From Streptomyces liangshanensis (GTDB lineage Bacteria > Actinomycetota > Actinomycetes > Streptomycetales > Streptomycetaceae), in contig NZ_CP050177.1 in assembly GCF_011694815.1 (NCBI RefSeq), positions 3,479,001 through 3,543,000 of the forward strand: a stretch of DNA of 64,000 nucleotides, read 5' to 3'. The position numbers were made by a program, and so were the translations under genes. This document shows, one piece after another, positions 51,608-58,358 of the stretch (its first letter is position 1; each line of letters begins with the position of its first letter). The notes below the pieces were generated by a model. That model made no database searches and was not told the DNA's origin. It saw only the letters and a program-made list of their open reading frames with translations.

Positions 51608-52317
51608 ACAGCCTCTCGGGTACCGCTCTGGAGCGCTGTCGTCGCTGCGCTCGCTTTCGCGGTCCCCACGGCCGTATCGGCCAAGCAAGCCCTCTTCCCC
51701 TCGGCCCGGGCCACGCTTTTGGTCGAACCCAACAACCACTTCTGCTTGAACCGTTGGTACATTCCGGACTCGGACGCGGCCCTGCGGCCGCGGGTGAACG
51801 GCGCGACTCCCCATCAGCTGAAAACCTGGCAACGGGAGGGCCGCATCGCGCACGCGGGGTTCTGGAAACGGCCGTCACAGTGCATGGCAAAGCGGGTTCG
51901 TCCGTCGAGGTGCGAGACATATCCATCACGGTGACCCGGCGCGAGAAGGTCGCGCCCGGTACGGTGACTGCTCCGTCTGGCTGTGGGGGCGATCCGAACG
52001 AACCTGCCTATCTGGTCGTCGACCTGGACACTCTCCCGCTGAACAGGCCCGCACCCGCCGCTTATCTGCTGCGGAGCCCCCAGCAAAGGTCGGCCCGCCA
52101 ACTGGAGAGCGATTTCGGCAAGTCGCTCAGCCTTCCCCATACCGTTGCCGCCGGCGACTTCTACTCGCTCTTCCTGATCAGCCGCACACAGCGTCATGAC
52201 TCTTACTGGCGTGCCACGATTACTTGGTGGGACGGCGAGGAAACGCATCGCCGTTCGATCTCGGGAAGCAGTGGCCAGGACCTCCGTGTGGTTCCGACCG
52301 GGGACGACGCGCCGTAG
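51608..52317 (+). pseudogene. Frameshifted remnant of a membrane-anchored protein
   Basis: Two overlapping frames join into one protein-like sequence. The first (from about 51608) gives a membrane helix in VPLWSAVVAALAFAVPTAVS, then LVEPNNHFCLNRWYIPDSDA up to EGRIAHAG near 51850. The frame then shifts, and the second continues VLETAVTVHGKAGSSVEVRD through WWDGEETHRRSISGSSGQDL to 52317. No start codon or N-terminal domain is left; a stop at 51605-51607 precedes it. The intact form is probably an actinobacterial protein with a cytoplasmic N-terminus, one helix and an outer beta-rich domain. The 200 bases before it (51402-51607) contain no gene I can support. Confidence 0.65.
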
Positions 52318-52483
52318 CACTGATGGTCTGGAACTCAGTTGCCAGCGCAGTCACCGGGTTGCAGGCCCACCTCCCACCTGTACGCAGGTAAGGGGTCCAT
52401 CGACCTGTCCTGGCCCGGGACGAAGCGCTGTGAGGTCGTACGCCGGACCGGCGTCACAGGCCGGATTCGGTGGCAGTGGAAGG

Positions 52484-52558
52484 CGGGACCGGCCGGGATC
52501 GAACCGGCGTCCTCGCGATTGTGGAGACCGCGCGCGTCGACCTCTGCGCTACGGCCCC
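52484..52558 (-). tRNA. Atypical tRNA-like gene, anticodon CCA (tRNA-Trp-like, possibly pseudo)
   Basis: On the minus strand the acceptor GGGGCCG/CGGTCCC (one G-T), D stem GCGC/GCGC and T arm GCCGG-TTCGATC-CCGGC are clear. The anticodon arm GCGGT-CTCCACA-ATCGC gives CCA (Trp). Base 26 is missing or the D arm is shifted, position 37 is C instead of a purine, the variable loop has six bases, and the acceptor pairing runs on to ten base pairs. No CCA end is encoded. This differs strongly from the usual Streptomyces tRNA-Trp as I know it. It may be a mobile-element tRNA or a decaying one. The remaining bases of the 52318-52621 gap show nothing else. Confidence 0.55.
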
Positions 52559-52621
52559 GCCCCGTCGGCCATTCTACGGATCGTACGGACTCCTGCGCCC
52601 TGGGCTGTCCGGCGGTCGCGC

Positions 52622-54001
52622 CTACGGAGCGGCCTGCTCGTCGCCCCGGACGGGCTCGGGCTTGGTCTCCTCCGCCATCCGCGCGAAGAACGCCATCACC
52701 TCGTCGGCCAGCCGGAAGCCCGTGGCCCAGGAGGGCTCGTCCGGCGAACCGTAGATGGTGCGCAGCAGGAACGGCTCCTCACCGGTGAGCACTCCCTTGT
52801 CCTCCAGGTTTCGCGTGACCGTGCTGATCGGCCGCGTGAACCCCTTGAGTTGCCGATCCGGTCGGTATCCGGCCAGCTCGTAGACCCTCGCCCGATCCAC
52901 GAAACCACCGTTCTGAGCGGCCTCGACCACCACCTTGTGGTGCACCGGGTACCGCGCCTCGAGTTCCCCGACGAAGCGCCCGAGGGACATCACTCCCCAC
53001 CCCGTCGGCGCGCTCGTGTCGCCGTCCTGGCCCTCCCCTCGCAGTCGGTCCAGGTCGGAGACCGAGTCCTCGTCGACCTCCAGGCCTTCGAGCAGATCCT
53101 CGGCCCACTTGAGCAGCTCACCCGGGGTGAGCATGTAGAGGCGGCCGCCGGCCTGCTTGCGTAGCTCGACGACAAGCTCCGGCCGGGGGCGCGCGGGGAT
53201 GTCCGCGTCCCGCGGCACCCACCAGTCCTTCTTCACGTCGCCGGTGACCAGCAGCACGTCACCCCCGCGGCGCTGCGCCTCCTGCATGAGTTGCAGCCAC
53301 AGCACGTAGTCACCGGCCGCCTGCTCGGGGGACTTGGTCCTGAAGTCCTCGTACCCCGGCGGGATTTCGTCCTCGGCACGTGTCTGTGCCTCTTGTACGG
53401 CCTTGTCGTACTCATCCTGAGGCAACGGACCGCCGATGCGGCCCGACAACAGCGTTTCCAGCTCGGTCAGTACAGGATCGGTGTACGTCTCCGCGGTTCC
53501 GACCAGTGCGTCGAGCTTCGCCTGGCCCTCGATGAGGCCACGCAACTCCGCTGCTGCCTCTCTGAGTTGCTCCAAAGCCGCTTCGATCTGCTGAGTGACG
53601 GCCTCGTCCTTCTTCAGCCTCACGTCTCTCATCCAGCGCTCCACCGCGTCCTCCGCAGTCCGCGGCACCTTGTCCATCACCGCGGCGGCGTCCTTCGCCT
53701 TGGTGCTGTGGTGGTGGCGGACGGAGCGCTGCTCCCGGTTGCGCCAGATCTCCGTCAACACCTGGTGCGGAACCCACAGTCGGTCGCGGAGCTTGGTCAG
53801 TACGGCGAGGGTGTCCAACCGTGTCCGCTCGTTCGAACGGTAGAGATTGAGCAGCACATTGGTGTCCAGGACGACCATGCCGGTCCGGAAGACGTGCGCG
53901 TAGTCGGCGGCGACCGGACTGCGGTACGCCTCGTCACAGTCGAAGATCCCGCGCGGCACTTCGACACCGCCCGCTTCCGGGTCTGTTCCCGCGTACGTCA
54001 T
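52622..54001 (-). CDS. PIN-like domain protein (PIN_8/DUF4935 type)
   Basis: A 459-residue protein. Residues about 45-300 form a PIN-type nuclease domain with acidic residues in MVVLDTNVLLNLYR, VLTEIWRNREQRS, AAGDYVLWLQL and VTGDVKKDWWVPRD; a long helical insertion lies in the middle. The C-terminal part (VDRARVYELAGYRPDRQLKG, TVTRNLEDKGVLTG) looks like a small winged domain. PIN_8 proteins are thought to cleave RNA and are common in accessory and defence-rich regions. No antitoxin-sized partner is adjacent. The start at 54001 (MTYAGTDPE) is chosen over an upstream GTG at 54034. Confidence 0.83.
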   Translation of the reverse strand: MTYAGTDPEAGGVEVPRGIFDCDEAYRSPVAADYAHVFRTGMVVLDTNVLLNLYRSNERTRLDTLAVLTKLRDRLWVPHQVLTEIWRNREQRSVRHHHSTKAKDAAAVMDKVPRTAEDAVERWMRDVRLKKDEAVTQQIEAALEQLREAAAELRGLIEGQAKLDALVGTAETYTDPVLTELETLLSGRIGGPLPQDEYDKAVQEAQTRAEDEIPPGYEDFRTKSPEQAAGDYVLWLQLMQEAQRRGGDVLLVTGDVKKDWWVPRDADIPARPRPELVVELRKQAGGRLYMLTPGELLKWAEDLLEGLEVDEDSVSDLDRLRGEGQDGDTSAPTGWGVMSLGRFVGELEARYPVHHKVVVEAAQNGGFVDRARVYELAGYRPDRQLKGFTRPISTVTRNLEDKGVLTGEEPFLLRTIYGSPDEPSWATGFRLADEVMAFFARMAEETKPEPVRGDEQAAP

Positions 54002-54151
54002 GGTCGTGCGCCCCCCGTCCCCCGCGCCGCTCACACGGCGGTATGAGCGGCGATTCTGGCAGGGGATCGATCGAGTAGGGGCAGGAATTCGCGGATTGGC
54101 TCGCGTCCGAAGGGTCTTTTCCGCGCGGCTGCGAGACGGCCCGCGGGTGGT

Positions 54152-54352
54152 GTGTTCGTGGACGAGCGGGACGGCGACGACGTCAAGCTGCTCGGTGTGT
54201 TCTCGACGCGGGAGCGGGCAGAGGCGGGGCGGGAGCGGGCGCGGGTTTTGCCGGGGTTTCGGGATGAGCCCGAGTGCTTTGTCGTCGACGGGTACGAACT
54301 CGACGTGGGCACCTGGGGCGAGGGGTTCGTTCGGGTCCCGCCCGGTGAGTAG
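54152..54352 (+). CDS. Small conserved-type protein
   Basis: A 66-residue frame from a GTG at 54152: VDERDGDDVKLLGVFSTRER...FRDEPECFVVDGYELDVGTW. It resembles small actinobacterial proteins with a KLIGVYRTRELA / PGFRDYPEGFxVDxYELD pattern, which usually begin with a further beta strand; that strand seems replaced or lost here. It lies between the PIN-like gene and the type VII locus and converges with the YbaB-like gene 20 bases downstream. Function unknown. Confidence 0.65.
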   Translation: MFVDERDGDDVKLLGVFSTRERAEAGRERARVLPGFRDEPECFVVDGYELDVGTWGEGFVRVPPGE

Positions 54353-54371
54353 GTGCCCACGTGCGTTCTCG

Positions 54372-54794
54372 TTACTCCGGGGTCGGGCGCGGGCGTTGTG
54401 CGGCGTTGGGGTGGCGGGGGTCGAGGTGTTGTCGGATGCCGTGGGTCAGGGTGTCGGCTATGGCCGGGAGCAGGGCGCTGGTCGCGGTCTCGCGGGCCGA
54501 GGCGCGTGCGTTCTCCGTTGCCGTGAGGATCAGGCGGGCCAGGTGTTCGGTGTCGTTGGGGTCGGCGGCCTCGGGGGCGATGAAGACGTGCTTGAGCTGG
54601 AGGGCTCCGTCCACCGTGACGCGGACCGCCCCGCCGCCGGCCGAGCCCTCGATGGCCAGTTCGGTCAGTTCCCGTTGCGCGGCCAGCAGGCCGGCCTGCA
54701 TCTGCTGGGCCTGTTGCAGGAGTTGACTCATGTCCGGGCGGCGGGAGGCAGGGGGAGGGGAAGAGGGGGGAGGGGGCGAGGGGGGTGTTTTCAT
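54372..54794 (-). CDS. YbaB/EbfC-like (EspL-like) protein of the type VII locus
   Basis: A 140-residue protein with a Pro/Ser N-terminus of about 20 residues, then MSQLLQQAQQMQAGLLAAQR, the beta part GGGAVRVTVDGALQLKHVFI and a helical end. This is the YbaB/EbfC fold, in nucleoid-associated proteins and in EspL of mycobacterial ESX-1. Its position beside WXG100, EccD and EccC genes points to the EspL-like role, probably as chaperone or regulator of a substrate rather than a global DNA binder. The ATG at 54794 begins MKTPPSPPPP; the alternative M at the start of MSQLLQQ is possible. Confidence 0.82.
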   Translation of the reverse strand: MKTPPSPPPPSSPPPASRRPDMSQLLQQAQQMQAGLLAAQRELTELAIEGSAGGGAVRVTVDGALQLKHVFIAPEAADPNDTEHLARLILTATENARASARETATSALLPAIADTLTHGIRQHLDPRHPNAAQRPRPTPE

Positions 54795-54841
54795 GGGGGC
54801 CTGTCTTTGGGCTGGGGCCTGGGCCTGGTGGGCTGGTCGGG

Positions 54842-55771
54842 TCAGCCGAAGTGCCACTTCTGGTTGTTGGTGCCCTCGCAGGCGTAGATCTGGAGCGCCG
54901 TGCGGTCCGCGGTGCCGAAGTCGCGGGCGTCCAGGCACTTGTTGGCCTTGACGTTGGCGATGTCACCCGCCGCTTCGACGCGCCACTGCTGGCTGGCGCT
55001 GCCGTCGCAGGTGTAGAGGTCGACACTGGCGCCGTCGGCCGTGGAGCCGCCGCCCACGGACATGCACATCCCCAGGGAGCGGATGGTGCCGTCGGAGTGG
55101 ACGGTCCACTGCTGGTTCGGGTTGTTGCCGCACGCGAACAGCTGGAGCGCGGTCGCCGGGGCGGCGGTGTAGATGGCATCCTTCACGTCGACGCAGCGGT
55201 TCGACGCGGCGCCGACGATGCGGTGGCTCGGCTGGGAGGCCTGGAGGCTGAAAGATTTCTGTCCGGCCGCCAACTGCTGGGAGTTGCCGGCGGAGGAGTT
55301 CGCGGGCTTCTCGGAGGGCTTCTGTGACGGCTTCTTGTCGGCGGGCGCCTTGGACGGCTTGTCGCTCGGCTTGCCCGTCGGGCTCGGCGAAGAGGGGGCG
55401 ACGGGCTGGAGCGCCGGGGGCACCAGGTACCGGATCGGCCCCTGCCCGGACGGCAGTTGGGGGATGTCCCGGGGTTTGCCCGTGCCGCTCGGCGCGGGCG
55501 ACGGGCGGGACGGTTCGCTCAGCGCGACCCGTTCGGCGGCCTGGGCCTGCGCCGCCCGGCTCTTGTCGCGCTGGTAGTCGATGAGCTTGCCCACGCCCAT
55601 GACCCCCGCGCCCAGAACCACGACCACCAGTCCGGTGGTGAGGAGCCGGCCCAGCAGACCCGGGGTGTCGCGGTCGCCCCGCTGCCTCGAACTCGTCGCG
55701 AAGCTGGCCGCGAAACCCGGTACGCCGGGGCCCTTGGGCCCCTCGTGTATGGGCTCTCCCACAGCGTGCAT
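54842..55771 (-). CDS. Membrane-anchored ricin B-type lectin
   Basis: ATG at 55771 directly follows GGAAAGG. The 309-residue protein has about 40 cytoplasmic residues, a membrane helix (LLTTGLVVVVLGAGVMGVG), a Pro/Ser/Lys-rich stalk (KPSDKPSKAPADKKPSQKPS) and a C-terminal beta-trefoil of about 125 residues with three QxW repeats (NQQWTV, SQQWRV, NQKWHFG) and paired cysteines (NRCVDV, FACGNN, KCLDAR, YACEGT). It should bind sugars outside the cell, perhaps cell-wall glycans. Its place between the EspL-like gene and esx genes suggests a link with type VII secretion. Confidence 0.88.
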   Translation of the reverse strand: MHAVGEPIHEGPKGPGVPGFAASFATSSRQRGDRDTPGLLGRLLTTGLVVVVLGAGVMGVGKLIDYQRDKSRAAQAQAAERVALSEPSRPSPAPSGTGKPRDIPQLPSGQGPIRYLVPPALQPVAPSSPSPTGKPSDKPSKAPADKKPSQKPSEKPANSSAGNSQQLAAGQKSFSLQASQPSHRIVGAASNRCVDVKDAIYTAAPATALQLFACGNNPNQQWTVHSDGTIRSLGMCMSVGGGSTADGASVDLYTCDGSASQQWRVEAAGDIANVKANKCLDARDFGTADRTALQIYACEGTNNQKWHFG

Positions 55772-56243
55772 CCTTTCCGGCGCCGGAAGATTTTGCCTGC
55801 ACCGTACAATACGGTTGCCGCGGCCCACAATTGAGCCCCCTTGATACCGCTATACCGTTGCTTTCCGAAGTCACTTCCCTTCGGCGCGGGTTGAACAGAA
55901 CCAATGAGTAACCAACCCATCGGTATGTTGTCTCCTGTTCATTCATCGGCCACCGACCGTGACATGACAGGGCCGCACATGCGCTGACCTCGGACGCAGA
56001 CATGGCGTCCCGCTGGGTAAAAAAAGCGTAAACAGCGCTGCCCGGGCTGGCCCGGTTGACATGGACAATGTGAGCATATAGCCGTCACGTCGGCCGCCGA
56101 GCGGCACCAACGCCGCTTCCGCCGACTGCTTTCGCCCCGCACCGCAGGCTATTTTGGGTAACTGAGACAAAGCATTCAGGGCTGTCCCGAGTGATTTCTC
56201 CGTGTTCCCTCGCAGGCAGTCGCGGCAGGTACGAGGAGGATCC
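55772..56243. promoter_or_regulatory. Divergent regulatory region of the type VII locus
   Basis: A 472-base spacer, unusually A/T-rich for this genome, between the lectin gene and the first WXG100 gene. It contains a good plus-strand promoter (TTGACA at 56056-56061, TAGCCG at 56079-56084, 17-base spacing; TATAGC two bases earlier is an alternative -10), about 160 bases before the first ATG, and an A-run at 56021-56027. No protein frame here is credible. Confidence 0.6.
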
Positions 56244-56603
56244 ATGTCCACTCCGGTCGAACAATCCACAACAATCGGTGATGTCGAGTACAGCGTCACT
56301 CCCGGTGAGCTTCTGGCGGCGGCGAACAGTACGAACACCACCGCGCAGGAACTCGACGCGCAGCTGAGCGCGCTCAAGACGTACGTGATCGGCCTGGAAG
56401 AGGCCTGGCACGGTATGGCGGCCAACGAGTTCCAGGACCTCATGGTCCAGTGGGACACCTACGCGCGGATGCTCAACGACGCGCTGACCAGCATCGCCGG
56501 CGGCCTCCAGGGGAACTACGGCAACTACGACGTCTCCGAGCAGCGGAACCTGACGAACCTGTCGTCCGTCCGCGCCAACATCCCCTCCGCCAACTTCTCC
56601 TGA
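56244..56603 (+). CDS. WXG100-family protein (EsxA/EsxB-like)
   Basis: A 119-residue helical-hairpin protein after ACGAGGAGGATCC. Two helices flank the turn EEAWHGMAANEF with the W-x-G motif. The N-terminus has about 20 extra residues and the C-terminus ends in NYGNYDVSEQ..., without an obvious YxxxD/E export signal except YDVSE. It is the first of a pair with the next gene (11-base gap); such pairs form dimers exported by the EccC ATPase. Confidence 0.9.
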   Translation: MSTPVEQSTTIGDVEYSVTPGELLAAANSTNTTAQELDAQLSALKTYVIGLEEAWHGMAANEFQDLMVQWDTYARMLNDALTSIAGGLQGNYGNYDVSEQRNLTNLSSVRANIPSANFS

Positions 56604-56614
56604 GGAGTCCCGCC

Positions 56615-56935
56615 ATGCCCGGTTTCGACGACGTACAGATCCTTGTCACCCATGAACTCGGCACCGCCGGCCCCACTTTGACCAACCGGGCCGACGAGTG
56701 CGTCGACGAGCTCAACGCGCTGAAGGCGCGGCTCGCGCCGCTCGCCGACTCCTGGACCCGCAGCCAGGCCGCCTCCTTCTACCAGGAGAAGCAGGCCGAG
56801 TGGGACACCGCGGCGCTCGGCCTGTTCGGGCCCGAGGGGATCCTCGCGCAGATCGCCCACGCCATGAACGTCAACTACGGCAACTACGCGGACGCGGAGC
56901 TGTCCAACATCAGCACCTGGCGCAGCGGCAACTGA
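56615..56935 (+). CDS. WXG100-like protein, second of the pair
   Basis: A 106-residue partner. The turn motif is degenerate: ADSWTRSQAASF has W-x-R instead of W-x-G. The C-terminal NYGNYADAEL echoes the first protein (NYGNYDVSE), so the two are related by duplication and both carry a YxxxE-like end (YADAE). It probably dimerises with the upstream protein. A 64-base spacer with GGAAGACAGA-type repeats separates it from eccD. Confidence 0.87.
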   Translation: MPGFDDVQILVTHELGTAGPTLTNRADECVDELNALKARLAPLADSWTRSQAASFYQEKQAEWDTAALGLFGPEGILAQIAHAMNVNYGNYADAELSNISTWRSGN

Positions 56936-56999
56936 CCCGCCCGGCCACCGGAAGACAGAAGCCCGAACACCGGAAGACAGAGGACAGAGGACAGCGCTA

Positions 57000-58358
57000 G
57001 TGGACGACGAACGGTGCCGGATCACGGTGGTGGGCAGCCGCAGGCGGGTCGATCTGGCGGTCCCGGCCCGGACGGCGATCGCCGAGTACACCCCGGGTCT
57101 GCTGCGGCTCTGCGGGCAGGACGAGGAGGACGACACCTTCCCCGCCGCCTGGTCGCTGGCGCTGCCCGGGGCGAGGCCGCTCTCCCCCGGCGTCTCGCTC
57201 AGCGAGGCCGGTGTCGCCGACGGCGCGACGCTGTACCTGCGGGACGCGGCCGCGGGTGAGTTCGACGGCCCGGAGATCACCGACCTGGACGAGCTGGTCG
57301 GCGAGGCCAACCAGGACGGGCTGCACTGGGACACCCGGCAGCACGCGCTGACCGTGCTGTTCCTCGGGCTGGGCGGCATGGTCGCCGCACTCGCGGTGTT
57401 CGTCGGCCTGACCGCCGGCGACGCCGTGTACCAGGCGGCCGGACTCGGCGCGGTGGTGGGCGGGTTGGGGCTCGCGGTGCTCGCGGGCCACGCGACCCGC
57501 CGCGCCTGGCCGCTCGCCCTGCCGGTACGGCTCGGGCTGGCGCTCGCGGCCGTCCCCCTGGTCGCGGTCGGCGCCGTACTCCTCGTACCGTCGTCGCGGG
57601 ACAGCTCCACGGCGGTGATCGTCGCGACGGCCTCGGGCGTCCTGGCCGGCGCTCTCGCGGCCCGGCTCGCGGTCAACCACGCGCTCACCCTGACCACCCT
57701 GGTGGTGGCCGCGGTCGTGCTGCCCACGGCCGGGCTGCTCGCCGGCTTCGGCGCCACCCTGGTGGAGAGCGCCGGGGTGGTCGCGGTCCTGGCGATGGGC
57801 GCGCTCGCCGTACTCCCGGTGACGGCAGGTCACTTGGTGGCGCTCTCGGCGCCGTCCGACGCGCGGGAGGGCGTCTCGGGGGCCTCGGTGCCGGGCCTGG
57901 TGGCCCTCGGCCGCCGGGTGCTCGCCGGGCTGACGCAGGTCCTCTCGGCGGTCCTGGTGGCCGCGCTGGTGGTGCTCGGCACCGCCGCCGACGCGTACGC
58001 GCTGATCCTCACGCTCGTCGTCAGTGGCGTACTGCTGCTGCGCTCGGGCCAGTTGAAGATCACGGCGGCGGTGCTGCCGATGGCCGCGGCGGGCTTCGCG
58101 GGCCTCGCCACGGTGCTGCTCCACGCACCCGGCGCCCTCGGGGCGCCCGACTGGTCCGGCCCGCTGGCCGGGCTGGTGGCCGGCGCCGTCCTGCTCGGCA
58201 CCGGAGTCGTCAGGGCCCTGCCCGCCGCCGAGCAGATCCGGGAGCGGCCCTCGTGGTTCTCCGGCCTCTCCTCGGCGCTCGCCCTGACGGCCGTACCGCT
58301 CGCCGTCGGTCTCTTCGGGGTCTTCGGCACCCTGATGAACATGGGTGAGTTGATGTGA
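57000..58358 (+). CDS. eccD: Type VII secretion integral membrane protein EccD
   Basis: A 452-residue channel component. Residues about 1-85 form the ubiquitin-like YukD domain (CRITVVGSRRRVDLAVPART, EAGVADGATLYL), followed by about eleven membrane helices from VLFLGLGGMVAALAVFVGLT to the end. EccD lines the ESX pore. The GTG at 57000 starts it; its stop overlaps the start of the next gene (GTGA). Both neighbours are ESX genes. Confidence 0.93.
   Translation: MDDERCRITVVGSRRRVDLAVPARTAIAEYTPGLLRLCGQDEEDDTFPAAWSLALPGARPLSPGVSLSEAGVADGATLYLRDAAAGEFDGPEITDLDELVGEANQDGLHWDTRQHALTVLFLGLGGMVAALAVFVGLTAGDAVYQAAGLGAVVGGLGLAVLAGHATRRAWPLALPVRLGLALAAVPLVAVGAVLLVPSSRDSSTAVIVATASGVLAGALAARLAVNHALTLTTLVVAAVVLPTAGLLAGFGATLVESAGVVAVLAMGALAVLPVTAGHLVALSAPSDAREGVSGASVPGLVALGRRVLAGLTQVLSAVLVAALVVLGTAADAYALILTLVVSGVLLLRSGQLKITAAVLPMAAAGFAGLATVLLHAPGALGAPDWSGPLAGLVAGAVLLGTGVVRALPAAEQIRERPSWFSGLSSALALTAVPLAVGLFGVFGTLMNMGELM

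Noticed and set aside
50781..51929. Minus-strand frame opposite the 378-residue gene and pseudogene
   Set aside because: The plus-strand pair has ribosome site and coupling; the minus translation is Arg/Ser/Pro-rich and starts within the remnant.
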